Source of the DNA: an uncultured Dorea sp.
GTDB taxonomy: Bacteria > Bacillota > Clostridia > Lachnospirales > Lachnospiraceae
Assembly (NCBI GenBank): GCA_947388185.1
Contig: CANDQP010000017.1
Coordinates: 1-37,401 of the forward strand
Reading direction: 5' to 3'
DNA length: 37,401 nucleotides
Shown: one piece after another, positions 23,763 through 32,894 of the stretch
How positions within the stretch are numbered: position 1 is the stretch's first letter
Layout: the number at the start of each line of letters is the position of its first letter
The notes under the pieces: generated by a model
Databases searched by the model: none
What the model was told of the DNA's origin: nothing
Seen by the model: the letters and a program-made list of their open reading frames with translations, nothing else
Program-made: the position numbers and the translations under genes

Positions 23763-24023
23763 TTATTTCATGGAGCCTCCGGTCAGGACGGATTTCACAT
23801 GATCGATCTCCTGCTGGGAAGCCTTCGCTGCAGGTACATAATAGCTCTTCTCTCTTGCAACCTGATAGAGCTTCTCCTGGGACATCTCACACTCGTTGCG
23901 CATCTGTTTCAGGCATTGTTTCAGTTCCTTGTTCTCTGTCTGCGGGATCATCTCTCCAAAACGGGTCAGTTCACCGTTGACGCCTGTCAGGGCGTCGCTT
24001 ACCATTGTTTTCTCGTCTAACAT
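23763..24023 (-). CDS. CotF-type spore coat protein
   Basis: 86 residues, helical, resembling the coat F domain: MLDEKTMVSDALTGVNGELTRFGEMIPQTENKELKQCLKQMRNECEMSQEKLYQVAREKSYYVPA with the usual Gln/Glu/Lys-rich two-helix pattern and the YxPA element. Such proteins are deposited in the spore coat of Clostridia and Bacilli. GGAGGT is 8 nt upstream and the preceding coat-type gene ends 13 nt before it, so both are one operon. Sporulation control (sigma E/K) is expected but no such promoter was identified. Confidence 0.8.
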   Translation of the reverse strand: MLDEKTMVSDALTGVNGELTRFGEMIPQTENKELKQCLKQMRNECEMSQEKLYQVAREKSYYVPAAKASQQEIDHVKSVLTGGSMK

Positions 24024-24036
24024 ATCTGCTTACCTC

Positions 24037-24219
24037 CTATAAGAATTTCATTAAGTCCTGCTTGTTCTTCATAGCAGAATTTGCGGCATCCTGGAAAAGT
24101 TTCTTTACCTCAGGGTCTTGTGCCTGGGAGGCATAGTCCTGCATCTTGCAGTGGCAGGTGTCATATCCACCGATCAGGTGGCGCAGGTTTTGTAAATCGA
24201 GTACTGATAATTCGGACAT
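24037..24219 (-). CDS. Small CotF-related coat protein
   Basis: 60 residues, helical, with MSELSVLDLQNLRHLIGGYDTCHCKMQDYASQAQDPEVKKLFQDAANSAMKNKQDLMKFL matching the small coat proteins paired with CotF-like partners in Clostridia: an N-terminal helix with Arg-His-Leu and a C-terminal DAANSAMKNKQ helix. A CHC pair is in the middle. GGAGGA precedes the ATG. Its stop codon overlaps the ribosome site of the next gene. Confidence 0.75.
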   Translation of the reverse strand: MSELSVLDLQNLRHLIGGYDTCHCKMQDYASQAQDPEVKKLFQDAANSAMKNKQDLMKFL

Positions 24220-24249
24220 ATCTGTTTCCTCCTTTAACTAATTTCGGGA

Positions 24250-24993
24250 TTATTGTGTCCGTTGTCTGGGAGAAATATACTGTATATTTTTAGCATTTTT
24301 TGATTTTTCGATAAATTCATAGAAGAGATTCTGCATGGTGGGGAAGGCATGATACATACATTCCGGATGCCACTGTACTCCGATGACGAACGCATGGGAA
24401 TCGGATTCGATCGCTTCTATTATGCCGTCGGAGGCGACGGCGGCAGTCTTAAGCTCCCTGCCCAGATCGCGTATGCATTGGTGATGGAAGCTGTTGACAT
24501 ACTCATTTCTATTGAGAATATTAGATAGTATGCTATCTTCAAGGACCGTAAGCTTGTGACACGGGTCCGAGCGGTCGGCAGATAGCTGCATGTGATTCAG
24601 AGAAGCAGGCCAGCGAAGAGAGAGATCCTGATAGATCGTTCCTCCAAGGGCAATGTTGAGGATCTGCATACCGCGGCAGACGGCGAGGATCGGGAGCTTC
24701 AGGGACAGAGTATATCTCATAAAGGAAATGTGAAATTGATCGGTACGAAAGTCGGTATGCCCGCGGTCGGTCATCAGTTCTTCTCCGAATAACAGCGGGG
24801 TCACGTCATCGCCGCCGCAGAATAAGAAGCCGTCGCACAGCCTTCCATAGCGGGGATAGCTGCCCTCATCATGTGTACAGGGGAGCACAACGGGTATGCC
24901 GCCGGCGTCTTCGACTGTCTGGATATATGTCTGCGGCACGAATTGGCGCTGGTCCATGAATCCGCAGGATACGATTCCGATTACTGGTTCCAT
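24250..24993 (-). CDS. Class I amidotransferase-like gamma-glutamyl hydrolase (peptidase C26)
   Basis: 247 residues of the PuuD / gamma-glutamyl-GABA hydrolase group. The catalytic triad is present: C106 in the nucleophile elbow AVCRGMQ, H209 and E211 in GVQWHPE; the substrate-side SFHHQCI is also typical. It should hydrolyse a gamma-glutamyl amide bond, substrate not known. GGAGG stands 7 nt before the ATG. The coat genes follow 30 nt downstream on the same strand, so co-transcription and a role in sporulation are possible but unproven. Confidence 0.88.
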   Translation of the reverse strand: MEPVIGIVSCGFMDQRQFVPQTYIQTVEDAGGIPVVLPCTHDEGSYPRYGRLCDGFLFCGGDDVTPLLFGEELMTDRGHTDFRTDQFHISFMRYTLSLKLPILAVCRGMQILNIALGGTIYQDLSLRWPASLNHMQLSADRSDPCHKLTVLEDSILSNILNRNEYVNSFHHQCIRDLGRELKTAAVASDGIIEAIESDSHAFVIGVQWHPECMYHAFPTMQNLFYEFIEKSKNAKNIQYISPRQRTQ

Positions 24994-25093
24994 AGATTCC
25001 TCCTTCTGGTCTGGATACGTTGCGATTCACGGCCGGAGAGGTCATGAACTGTAACACAAGATATGAGAGGAAAGCAGGAGATATGAGTAAATC

Positions 25094-25136
25094 AAAAGCA
25101 TGTCTGTTTCAGATAACCTTGAAAAGACATGCTTTT
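25094..25136 (-). terminator. Terminator of argG
   Basis: 12-bp perfect stem AAAAGCATGTCT/AGACATGCTTTT with a 19-nt loop, 5 nt after the argG stop on the minus strand; T-rich sequence follows the 3' arm. Confidence 0.75.
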
Positions 25137-25141
25137 ATATA

Positions 25142-26368
25142 TTATTTCTGGCTGTTATTCACTTCCTGCATCTTCATCGCACGAACCTTGAGCGGCAGCC
25201 CGAACAGATTAATGAACCCGTCCGCATCATGATGGTCATACAGATCGCCGGTCGTGAAGCTTGCAAGGGATTCGCTGTACAGAGAATACGGGGAAGTCGT
25301 TCCGGCTTTGATGATATTGCCCTTATAGAGCTTGAACTTCACTTCACCGGTCACATACTCCTGAGTGCTCTCTACGAATGCCTGAACAGCCTCGCGAAGC
25401 GGTGTGAACCATTTGCCCTCATATACGATCTGGGACAGCTTGTTGCCCATCTCTTCTTTTACTTCGTAAGTGGCGCGGTCTAATACCAGTTCCTCCAACT
25501 GCTGATGTGCCTCGTAGAGGATGGTTCCGCCGGGAGTCTCATATACACCGCGGGACTTCATGCCTACCACACGGTTCTCCACGATATCACAGATGCCGAT
25601 TCCATGCTTGCCGCCAAGCTCGTTGAGCTTGCGGATAATATCGGATACCTTCATTTCTTCGCCGTTGATGCTCTTTGGAACACCCTTTTCAAATGTCATC
25701 GTCACATATTCGCCTTCATCCGGCGCCTTCTCCGGTGTCACGCCAAGGACCAGCAGATGGTCGTAGTTCGGTTCGTTGGCAGGATCCTCAAGTTCCAGGC
25801 CTTCATGGCTGATGTGCCAGAGGTTGCGGTCGCGGCTGTAGCTGTGGCTTGCGTCGAATGGAAGGTCGATGCCGTGCTGCTTGCAGTATTCGATCTCTTC
25901 TTCGCGGGAATTCATGGTCCATACATCCGTCATTCTCCATGGAGCGATGATCTTAAGATCCGGCGCCAGCGCCTTGATGCCAAGCTCGAAACGGATCTGG
26001 TCGTTACCCTTGCCGGTTGCGCCGTGGCAGATTGCAGAAGCGCCTTCCTTTCTTGCAACCTCAACCAGTGTCTTAGCGATCGCCGGACGTGCCATAGAGG
26101 TTCCAAGCAGGTATTTATTCTCGTAGACAGCGTGTGCCTGTATGCACGGTACGATATAGTGATCGCAGAAATCATCGATGATATCCTCGATATAGAGCTT
26201 GGAAGCACCGGACAGTTTCGCCCTCTCTTCTAAACCGTCTAACTCTTCCCCCTGCCCGCAGTTAATGCAGCAGCAGATTACTTCATAGTCGAAATTCTCC
26301 TTAAGCCACGGAATGATGGCTGTGGTGTCAAGACCGCCGGAATATGCCAGTACAACTTTTTCCTTCAT
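25142..26368 (-). CDS. argG: Argininosuccinate synthase
   Basis: 408 residues, full length. Joins citrulline and aspartate with ATP to give argininosuccinate, the penultimate step of arginine synthesis. The PP-loop AYSGGLDTT (8-16) binds [14 protein letters not shown] and [15 protein letters not shown] are the citrulline/aspartate-binding blocks of the family. GGAGG is 11 nt upstream. The promoter at 26485-26513 has ArgR-like boxes. No argH or argF is in the window, so the last and carbamoylation steps are encoded elsewhere. Confidence 0.97.
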   Translation of the reverse strand: MKEKVVLAYSGGLDTTAIIPWLKENFDYEVICCCINCGQGEELDGLEERAKLSGASKLYIEDIIDDFCDHYIVPCIQAHAVYENKYLLGTSMARPAIAKTLVEVARKEGASAICHGATGKGNDQIRFELGIKALAPDLKIIAPWRMTDVWTMNSREEEIEYCKQHGIDLPFDASHSYSRDRNLWHISHEGLELEDPANEPNYDHLLVLGVTPEKAPDEGEYVTMTFEKGVPKSINGEEMKVSDIIRKLNELGGKHGIGICDIVENRVVGMKSRGVYETPGGTILYEAHQQLEELVLDRATYEVKEEMGNKLSQIVYEGKWFTPLREAVQAFVESTQEYVTGEVKFKLYKGNIIKAGTTSPYSLYSESLASFTTGDLYDHHDADGFINLFGLPLKVRAMKMQEVNNSQK

Positions 26369-26484
26369 AATAGAATATCCTCCTTCTGTATCATTACCCT
26401 GCAGCTTTCATCTCTGGACGCTTCACAGGTATCTGTATATGAAAATATGTAATCTTCAATTGCAAGGAATACTATAGCGCATTT

Positions 26485-26513
26485 TTTATAATTATGCAAG
26501 AATAAATTGTAAA
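26485..26513 (-). promoter_or_regulatory. Promoter of argG
   Basis: On the minus strand TTTACA (26508-26513), 17-nt spacer, TATAAA (26485-26490). The ArgR-like box at 26485-26498 covers the -10 box. Confidence 0.6.
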
Positions 26514-26538
26514 AAAGATTAAATATGCAATTTATGCA
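26485..26538. promoter_or_regulatory. Two ArgR-like boxes upstream of argG
   Basis: Box one, 26485-26498, matches the second argC box in 13 of 14 positions on the opposite strand (TGCATAATTATAAA). Box two, 26526-26538 (TGCAATTTATGCA), is a dyad of the TGNAT-like class. Their centres are about 40 nt apart, roughly four helical turns, on one face of the DNA. ArgR binding and arginine repression is inference. Confidence 0.6.
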
Positions 26539-26554
26539 CGAAATATACACAAAC

Positions 26555-27181
26555 TTAATCCTGCAGTTTCTTATAATAAGTATCGGCGGTATAAAGCGCC
26601 GCCGCCGGGTTATGTCCGAGTACACGGTCTTTCGTTATCATCGTAGTGGTGATCGCCTCGGAATATTTATAAAACAGGCTGTCGTGTCCCACACATAATC
26701 CGACGACAACGTTCAGGTCCGTCTTCGCATGGTTCAGCATCTTCGCCTGAAGGATCGGGTTGCACATATTGATTCCGATCTTGTTGCATCGCTCAGGAAT
26801 CCCGACGTCTGATTTGGGCGTGGAGCCGGCCTTGCAGGTAATCCCGAACACCGTAAAGCCGCGCTTGCGGAAGATCGCCGCCAGAGTCCGGCTCTCCTTC
26901 AAGAGCCCCACGCAGGTAGCGATACCGATCTTCTTCGCCCCGATTCTCTCCGCGAAAGCCATGATCTCCTCAACCCGTGTATACTGGCAGTAATGGTCAC
27001 ATTCCACCTCTGCCGCCGCAACCATAATATTATGGTTCTCCTCTTCCTTGTAACAATCCATGGCATCCTTATAAACATCCTGATCCATATTCGTAGTCAG
27101 ACAGAACTCAGGATAAGTCTTGTCCATCTTATCACAGTTTTTCACTGCACAGTCAATACATGACATCTCTTCTAATTTCAT
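26555..27181 (-). CDS. DUF1847 cysteine-rich protein
   Basis: 208 residues of the DUF1847 family, a predicted metal-binding protein of anaerobes. N-terminal cysteines C8, C11, C16 and C27 (SCIDCAVKNC...FC) form a likely zinc or iron-sulfur site. Further conserved elements are CDHYCQYTRVEEIMAFAERIGAKKIGIATC, GITCKAGSTPKSDVG, and CNKIGINMCNPILQA. Function unknown. GGAGG is 9 nt before the ATG. It lies between argG and argCJBD but reads away from argC; the link to arginine is only positional. Confidence 0.88.
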   Translation of the reverse strand: MKLEEMSCIDCAVKNCDKMDKTYPEFCLTTNMDQDVYKDAMDCYKEEENHNIMVAAAEVECDHYCQYTRVEEIMAFAERIGAKKIGIATCVGLLKESRTLAAIFRKRGFTVFGITCKAGSTPKSDVGIPERCNKIGINMCNPILQAKMLNHAKTDLNVVVGLCVGHDSLFYKYSEAITTTMITKDRVLGHNPAAALYTADTYYKKLQD

Positions 27182-27295
27182 CTCTTATTCCTCCAATATT
27201 GAATAAATTATCAATGTAATTATAATGCATAATAACTAAATATGCCATATAAATCTTGTGAAAAACCGACAAGATGCAAGAAAACAAAAAAACTA

Positions 27296-27324
27296 TTGAA
27301 TAATATTCATGAAAGATGTATAAT
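27296..27324 (+). promoter_or_regulatory. Promoter of the argC operon
   Basis: TTGAAT (27296-27301), 17-nt spacer, TATAAT (27319-27324); both boxes lie inside ArgR-like boxes. The leader to the argC ATG at 27424 is about 93 nt and holds a weak 7-bp hairpin (27370-27396). Confidence 0.8.
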
Positions 27325-27330
27325 TATGCA
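27297..27330. promoter_or_regulatory. Tandem ARG boxes over the argC promoter
   Basis: Box one TGAATAATATTCA (27297-27309) and box two TGTATAATTATGCA (27317-27330) are both near-perfect dyads of the ArgR consensus TGAATWWWWATTCA. Their centres are about 20.5 nt apart, the two-turn spacing used by ArgR hexamers. They cover -35 and -10, so binding would block RNA polymerase. Confidence 0.8.
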
Positions 27331-27423
27331 AACGCTGATAACTAATATGTATCTCCCTCTGGACAAAACCCTCAATTTGGTTTATATTGATTGAGGTTAT
27401 TACATAGAAAGGATGCAGAACAG

Positions 27424-28464
27424 ATGATTAATGTAGGAATTATCGGAGCGACCGGTTATGCCGGCAATGAACTGGTGCGTATACTGACAGGCCATAAAGA
27501 TGCGAAGATCGTATGGTATGGTTCGAGAAGCTATATAGATAAGAAATATGCCGAGGTATACCAGAATATGTTTCAGATCGTAGACGACGAATGCCTGGAT
27601 GATAATATGGAAGAACTGGCCGAGCAGGCGGACGTGATCTTCACGGCTACCCCCCAGGGCTTCTGCGCATCCATGATGAATGAGGAGATCTTAAGTAAGA
27701 CGAAGATTATCGACTTAAGTGCGGATTACCGGATCAAGGATGTGGCGGTATATGAGAAATGGTACGGCATCGAACACAAGAGTCCTCAGTTTATCGATGA
27801 GGCGGTCTACGGGCTGTGCGAGGTGAACCGGGAGGCTGTGAAGAAGGCGAGGCTGGTCGCGAATCCGGGCTGCTACACCACCTGTTCGATCCTGACGGCG
27901 TATCCGCTGGCGAAGGAAGGACTGATCGATATGAATACATTGATCATTGACGCCAAGTCCGGGACTTCCGGTGCAGGCAGGGGAGCCAAATTACCGAACC
28001 TCTACTGCGAGGTCAATGAGAATATCAAGGCTTACGGTGTCGCGTCCCACAGACATACGCCGGAGATCGAGGAGCAGTTGGGATATGCGGCGAATGAACC
28101 GGTCGTGATCAATTTTACCCCGCATCTGGTCCCCATGAACCGGGGGATCCTGGCGACAGAATACGCGACCCTGAAGAAGGATGTTACATATAGAGAAGTA
28201 AAAGCGGTCTACGACAATTATTATCAGAACGAGAGATTTGTCCGTGTGCTTGGAGAGGGTGTCTGCCCGGAGACGAAATGGGTGGAAGGCAGCAACTATG
28301 TGGATATTAATTTCAAGATCGACCCAAGGACGAAACGCATCATTATGATGGGAGCGATCGACAATCTGGTAAAGGGGGCGGCAGGGCAGGCGGTACAGAA
28401 TATGAACCTGATGTTCGGGCTGCCGGAGAGTGAAGGACTTGAATTAGTTCCCATATTCCCCTAA
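27424..28464 (+). CDS. argC: N-acetyl-gamma-glutamyl-phosphate reductase
   Basis: 346 residues, full length. Reduces N-acetylglutamyl phosphate with NADPH in arginine synthesis. NADP motif GATGYAG (8-14), catalytic C150 in VANPGCYTT, and the SHRHTPEIEEQ block with the proton-relay His are present. The ATG at 27424 follows AGAAAGG by 10 nt; an upstream in-frame start at 27391 would put 11 residues before the MINVGIIGATG Rossmann strand. First gene of the operon, under tandem ARG boxes. Confidence 0.97.
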   Translation: MINVGIIGATGYAGNELVRILTGHKDAKIVWYGSRSYIDKKYAEVYQNMFQIVDDECLDDNMEELAEQADVIFTATPQGFCASMMNEEILSKTKIIDLSADYRIKDVAVYEKWYGIEHKSPQFIDEAVYGLCEVNREAVKKARLVANPGCYTTCSILTAYPLAKEGLIDMNTLIIDAKSGTSGAGRGAKLPNLYCEVNENIKAYGVASHRHTPEIEEQLGYAANEPVVINFTPHLVPMNRGILATEYATLKKDVTYREVKAVYDNYYQNERFVRVLGEGVCPETKWVEGSNYVDINFKIDPRTKRIIMMGAIDNLVKGAAGQAVQNMNLMFGLPESEGLELVPIFP

Positions 28465-28497
28465 GAACCGGAGAGTGAGCTTAGAAAGAGGCAGATT

Positions 28498-28944
28498 ATG
28501 ATTCGAACGATGACAATGGAAGATTATGACGGGGTCTATGCGCTCTGGACGAAGATCCGGGGATTTGGCTTAAGAAGCGTGGACGATTCAAGGGAAGGGA
28601 TCGAGCGTTTCCTTAGAAGGAATCCGGCCACCAGCGTCGTGGCAGTCGAGGACGGGAAGGTAGTGGGAAGTATCCTGTGCGGTCATGACGGGAGGCGCGG
28701 TTGCCTGTATCATGTGTGTGTGGATGAGGAGTACAGGAGGCGCGGGATCGGCAAGGCCATGGTGGTAAAGGCTATGGAGGAGCTTAAGAAGGAAGAGATC
28801 AACAAGGTCTGCCTGATTGCATTTACGAAGAACGATATCGGCAATGCATTCTGGAATACCATAGGATGGACGAAGAGGCTGGATCTGAATTATTATGATT
28901 TTGTGCTAAATGAGAAGAACATTACCGCATTCAATGAGCAGTAA
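28498..28944 (+). CDS. GNAT family N-acetyltransferase
   Basis: 148 residues. Acetyl-CoA-binding motif A is clear: LYHVCVDEEYRRRGIGKAMVVKAMEEL (R/Q-x-x-G-x-G/A), preceded by VVAVEDGKVVGSILCGHDG and followed by NDIGNAFWNTIGWTKR, the motif-B region. It sits between argC and argJ, with gaps of 33 and 52 nt, in the arginine operon. Substrate not known. It could provide a second route to N-acetylglutamate, but it is not of the classic ArgA length, so this is only a hypothesis. AAAGAGG precedes the ATG. Confidence 0.88.
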   Translation: MIRTMTMEDYDGVYALWTKIRGFGLRSVDDSREGIERFLRRNPATSVVAVEDGKVVGSILCGHDGRRGCLYHVCVDEEYRRRGIGKAMVVKAMEELKKEEINKVCLIAFTKNDIGNAFWNTIGWTKRLDLNYYDFVLNEKNITAFNEQ

Positions 28945-28996
28945 CGAATGTGTTGATCGGTGCAAATGTGAGAATAGAAAAGGAGATAATAGAAGA

Positions 28997-30220
28997 ATGG
29001 AGATTATCAAGGGCGGCGTGACCGCGGCAAAGGGATATGAGGCTGCATCAACGGCAGCAGGGATCAAGTATACAGACAGGACAGATATGGCGATGATCTA
29101 TAGCCAGGCGCCGTGCGCGGCGGCGGGAACATTTACGACGAATGTGGTGAAGGCGGCTCCGGTCAGATGGGATCAGCAGGTGATAGCAGGCGGCGCTTCC
29201 GTTCAGGCTGTGATCGTGAATTCCGGGATCGCCAATGCATGTACGGGAGCAGAGGGCTTCGGATACTGCAAGGATACGGCGAAGGCGGCTTCTGAAGCGC
29301 TTGGAATATCAGAATCCGGCGTGCTGATCGGTTCTACGGGAGTGATCGGGAAGCAGATCCCCATCGATAAGCTGACTGCGGGAATCAAGGCGCTGGCAGA
29401 GAAGAAGAACGATACGATCGCAAACGGCACCGAAGCGGCGAAGGCGATCATGACTACGGATACCTTCGAGAAGGAACTGGCGGTGACCATCGAGGCCGGC
29501 GGCAGGACGGTGACCATCGGCGGCATGGCGAAGGGTTCAGGAATGATCCATCCTAACATGTGCACCATGCTTGCATTTATCACGACGGATGCGGTGATTG
29601 CCAAAGAGACGCTGCAGAAGGCGCTCAGCCAGGATATCAAGGATACTTATAATATGATCTCGGTGGATGGAGACACTTCCACCAATGATACGGTAATCCT
29701 GCTGGCAAATGGTCTGGCGGAGAATGAAGAGATCATGGAGGGAACGGAGGATTATCAGAAGTTTACAGAAGCTCTCCATACGGTCAATGAATATCTGGCG
29801 AAGAAGATCGCCGGTGACGGAGAGGGTGCGACCGCGCTGTTCGAGGTACAGGCAGTGGGATGCGAGAGCGTAGAGCAGGCGAGAACGCTTGCCAAGTCTA
29901 TCGTATGTTCGAACCTTACGAAGACAGCGATCGCCGGGCATGACGCCAACTGGGGGAGGATTCTGTGTGCCATGGGATATTCCGGCGCACAGTTCGACCC
30001 GGAGAAGGTGGATCTGTTCTTCGAGAGCAAGGCAGGAAAGATCCAGATCATCGAGAATGGAACGGCCGTGGACTACAGTGAGGAAGAGGCGACGAAGATC
30101 TTGTCTGAGCCGGAGGTGACGGCGATCGCGGATGTCAAGATGGGAGATCAGGAAGCGACGGCGTGGGGATGCGACCTGACGCATGGCTATATCGAGATCA
30201 ATGCGGACTATAGAAGTTAA
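28997..30220 (+). CDS. argJ: Bifunctional ornithine acetyltransferase / N-acetylglutamate synthase
   Basis: 407 residues. Transfers the acetyl group from N-acetylornithine to glutamate, closing the cyclic pathway; many homologs also use acetyl-CoA. The enzyme cuts itself into two chains before the nucleophile Thr: [15 protein letters not shown]190, here with Cys instead of the common Ala at the position before the cleavage point. The C-terminal [17 protein letters not shown] and the final [19 protein letters not shown] are typical. AAAGGAG lies before the ATG at 28997; the longer frame from 28910 overlaps the acetyltransferase gene. Confidence 0.96.
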   Translation: MEIIKGGVTAAKGYEAASTAAGIKYTDRTDMAMIYSQAPCAAAGTFTTNVVKAAPVRWDQQVIAGGASVQAVIVNSGIANACTGAEGFGYCKDTAKAASEALGISESGVLIGSTGVIGKQIPIDKLTAGIKALAEKKNDTIANGTEAAKAIMTTDTFEKELAVTIEAGGRTVTIGGMAKGSGMIHPNMCTMLAFITTDAVIAKETLQKALSQDIKDTYNMISVDGDTSTNDTVILLANGLAENEEIMEGTEDYQKFTEALHTVNEYLAKKIAGDGEGATALFEVQAVGCESVEQARTLAKSIVCSNLTKTAIAGHDANWGRILCAMGYSGAQFDPEKVDLFFESKAGKIQIIENGTAVDYSEEEATKILSEPEVTAIADVKMGDQEATAWGCDLTHGYIEINADYRS

Positions 30221-30240
30221 ATAACAGGAGATGGCAGATC

Positions 30241-31146
30241 ATGAATAAATCAATGCAGAAATATCTGGATAAGGCGGAGGTCCTGATCGAGGCGCTTCCA
30301 TATATCCAGCGGTTCAACCGGAAGATCATCGTGGTAAAATACGGCGGGAGCGCCATGGTGGACGATCAGCTAAAGGAGCAGGTCATCCAGGATGTGACGC
30401 TTCTGAAGCTGGTAGGATTCAAGCCCATTATCGTCCACGGCGGCGGCAAGGAGATCAGCAGATGGGTCGGTAAGGTGGGGATGGAGCCGGAATTCGTCAA
30501 CGGCCTTCGGGTAACGGACGAGGCGACCATGGAGCTTGCTGAGATGGTCCTTGGGAAGGTGAACAAAGGACTGGTTCAGCTGGTGGAGAGCTTGGGCGTC
30601 CGCGCGATCGGGATCAGCGGCAAGGACGGCGCGCTGCTCAAGGTAGAGAAGAAGTACGCGGACGGGGCGGATATCGGATTCGTAGGAGAGGTCCGGGAGG
30701 TTAATGCGGATATTCTGTTTGACCTGTTGGAGAAAGATTTCCTTCCGATCGTATGTCCGGTAGGAATGGATGAGGATTTTCATACATATAATATCAATGC
30801 GGATGATGCCGCGTGTGCGATCGCAAGGGCTGTGAATGCGGAGAAGCTTGCGTTCCTGACGGATATCGAAGGCGTGTACAAGGATCCTTCCGATCCGGAC
30901 ACTCTGATCTCCGAGCTTCGTGTCTCGGATGGACGGGCATTGATGGAGGAAGGTTATATTGAGGGCGGTATGCTGCCGAAGCTTCAGAATTGCATGGACG
31001 CCATCGAGAACGGCGTATCCAGGGTGCATATCCTGGACGGACGGATTCCTCACTGCCTGCTTCTTGAGATATTTACGAATAAGGGGATCGGAACGGCGAT
31101 CTTGAATGACACAGAAGAAAAATATTATCATGGAGAAGAGAAATGA
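30241..31146 (+). CDS. argB: Acetylglutamate kinase
   Basis: 301 residues, full length. Phosphorylates N-acetylglutamate, the controlled step of the cyclic pathway. VKYGGSAM (32-39) and [11 protein letters not shown] are the ATP- and substrate-binding glycine motifs of the amino-acid-kinase fold; [32 protein letters not shown] is the C-lobe signature. The N-terminal extension [28 protein letters not shown] is the helix that mediates arginine-sensitive hexamers, so feedback inhibition by arginine is likely. AGGAG precedes the ATG; argD overlaps by 4 nt. Confidence 0.97.
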   Translation: MNKSMQKYLDKAEVLIEALPYIQRFNRKIIVVKYGGSAMVDDQLKEQVIQDVTLLKLVGFKPIIVHGGGKEISRWVGKVGMEPEFVNGLRVTDEATMELAEMVLGKVNKGLVQLVESLGVRAIGISGKDGALLKVEKKYADGADIGFVGEVREVNADILFDLLEKDFLPIVCPVGMDEDFHTYNINADDAACAIARAVNAEKLAFLTDIEGVYKDPSDPDTLISELRVSDGRALMEEGYIEGGMLPKLQNCMDAIENGVSRVHILDGRIPHCLLLEIFTNKGIGTAILNDTEEKYYHGEEK

Positions 31147-32324
31147 ACCAATACATAGAAGAGACAAATAACGGACTTGTGCATACTTATAACCGTTTCC
31201 CGGTGGTTCTTGACCGGGGCGAGGGTGTGTATCTCTATGATACGGACGGGAAGAAATATCTGGATTTCGCGGCGGGGATCGCGGTATGCGGCCTTGGCTA
31301 TGGGAATCAGGAGCTGAACCAGACGCTTAAAGACCAGGTGGACCGTCTTTTGCATACCTCCAACCTCTATTATAATACGAGCTGCGGGGAAGCGGCGGCG
31401 GCGCTTAAGCGGGTCTCGGAGATGGACAGGATATTCTTCACCAACAGCGGGACGGAGGCCATCGAAGGAGCGCTCAAGTCGGCGAGGAAATATGCCTGGA
31501 AGAAAGGAACCGGGAGATATGAATTTATCGCGATGGACCATTCCTTCCACGGACGCAGTATCGGGGCGGTGTCCGTGACAGGAAGCGAGGCGTACCGCAC
31601 ACCCTTCGAACCGATGCTTCCGGGGGTGAGCTTCGCGAAGTTCAACGATCTTGACAGTGTGAAGGCCAGGGTTACGGACCGTACCTGTGCTATTATCCTG
31701 GAGCCGCTGCAGGGAGAAGGCGGTATCAACCGGGCAGACAGGGAATTCATGGAAGGGATCCGAAGGCTCTGCGACGAGGAAGGGATCCTGATGATCTGTG
31801 ACGAGATCCAGTGCGGCATGGGCAGGACAGGCGAGATGTTCGCCTGGCAGTCTTACGGCACGAAGCCGGATATCATGGCCATGGCGAAAGCGATCGGGAA
31901 TGGGATCCCGGTAGGAGCATTCGCCATGACAGAGCAGGTGGCTGAGTATTCTCTGGAGCCGGGAGATCACGGGACGACCTATGGAGGCAATCCGCTGGCG
32001 TGCGCGGCCGTGGCCAAGACGGTTGAGATCTTCGAGCGGGAGGATGTTGTATCGCATGTACGGGAAATCGGCGGTTATCTTGCAGAGAGACTTGATGAGC
32101 TTGTATCAGAGTACGATACGGTGCTGGAACGAAGAGGTGTCGGCCTGATCCAGGGAATCAAGGTGGAGAAGCCGGCAGGCGAAGTGATCAACCGGGCGCT
32201 TGAAGCCGGACTTATCGTGATCAGCGCGAGAGATAATGTGATCCGTCTTGTTCCGCCGCTTATCATTGAGAGAAAACATGTTGATGAGATGCTTGAGAAG
32301 CTTAAACGCGCCATAGAGGCATAG
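31143..32324 (+). CDS. argD: Acetylornithine aminotransferase
   Basis: 393 residues, class III PLP aminotransferase. Converts N-acetylglutamate semialdehyde and glutamate to N-acetylornithine. PLP lysine K249 in [16 protein letters not shown]; the [20 protein letters not shown] phosphate-binding block and [13 protein letters not shown] with the PLP-ring Asp are present. Its ATG overlaps the argB stop (ATGA). Last arg gene of the operon; no clear terminator follows. Confidence 0.97.
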   Translation: MNQYIEETNNGLVHTYNRFPVVLDRGEGVYLYDTDGKKYLDFAAGIAVCGLGYGNQELNQTLKDQVDRLLHTSNLYYNTSCGEAAAALKRVSEMDRIFFTNSGTEAIEGALKSARKYAWKKGTGRYEFIAMDHSFHGRSIGAVSVTGSEAYRTPFEPMLPGVSFAKFNDLDSVKARVTDRTCAIILEPLQGEGGINRADREFMEGIRRLCDEEGILMICDEIQCGMGRTGEMFAWQSYGTKPDIMAMAKAIGNGIPVGAFAMTEQVAEYSLEPGDHGTTYGGNPLACAAVAKTVEIFEREDVVSHVREIGGYLAERLDELVSEYDTVLERRGVGLIQGIKVEKPAGEVINRALEAGLIVISARDNVIRLVPPLIIERKHVDEMLEKLKRAIEA

Positions 32325-32398
32325 AAAATCAATCATTGGATATACTATTTCGAAGGAGAGAGTCTGAAATTCCACGGACAGAAACGGAGGTATATTCA

Positions 32399-32830
32399 AT
32401 GGTTGGTTTTTTTATTGCATTGCTCTCGGGCGCGCTGATGAGTGTGCAGGGTGTGTTCAACACACAGGTGACGAAGACGACGGGTATGTGGGTCAGCAAT
32501 GCCTGGGTGCAGCTGACTGCATTTGCAGTGTGTTTTGCGGCATGGCTGATCGCAGGGCGTGATAATGTCATGACGCTTACCAAGGTGGAGCCTAAGTACG
32601 TGCTGCTTGGCGGCGTGATCGGTGCGGGGATCACTCTGACTGTGATCAAGAGTATGGAACAGCTTGGACCGGCGAAGGCCGCGCTCCTTATTGTGATCGC
32701 CCAGCTCATCATCGCATATGTGATAGAGCTTCTGGGGCTTTTTGGAGTGGATAAGGAGCCTTTGGAGTGGAGGAAGATAATCGGGATGGGAATTGCGTTG
32801 ATTGGAGTTGCAATTTTTCAGTGGAAATAG
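32399..32830 (+). CDS. DMT family transporter, YdcZ type (DUF606)
   Basis: 143 residues, half the size of a normal EamA protein, with five membrane segments. GFFIALLSGALMSVQGVFNTQVTKTTGMWVSNAWVQLTAFAVC is the typical N-terminus of the YdcZ/DUF606 family, and GPAKAALLIVIAQLIIAYVIELLGLFGVDKEPLEWRKIIGMGIALIGVAIFQWK the C-terminus. It probably works as a dimer. GGAGG stands 8 nt before the ATG. It may be transcribed through from argD, as no terminator lies between. Substrate unknown. Confidence 0.88.
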   Translation: MVGFFIALLSGALMSVQGVFNTQVTKTTGMWVSNAWVQLTAFAVCFAAWLIAGRDNVMTLTKVEPKYVLLGGVIGAGITLTVIKSMEQLGPAKAALLIVIAQLIIAYVIELLGLFGVDKEPLEWRKIIGMGIALIGVAIFQWK

Positions 32831-32836
32831 TACAAT
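32808..32836 (+). promoter_or_regulatory. Promoter of the comEA-like gene
   Basis: TTGCAA (32808-32813), 17-nt spacer, TACAAT (32831-32836). The -35 box lies in the end of the YdcZ-type gene; the leader is about 52 nt. Confidence 0.7.
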
Positions 32837-32894
32837 AAATAAGTAATGCATATGCGGGGTATTTGCAGTTTCGACAGACTGTAAAGGAGTTTGT

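Noticed and set aside
27253-27275. 7-bp inverted repeat (ATCTTGT/ACAAGAT) between DUF1847 and argC
   Set aside because: It has no T tract and no promoter placement that supports a function; could be chance in AT-rich DNA.
30370-32057. Two long minus-strand frames (265 and 309 codons) opposite argB and argD
   Set aside because: They are shadows produced by codon bias of the arg genes; no ribosome sites and low-complexity Arg/His/Leu-rich products.
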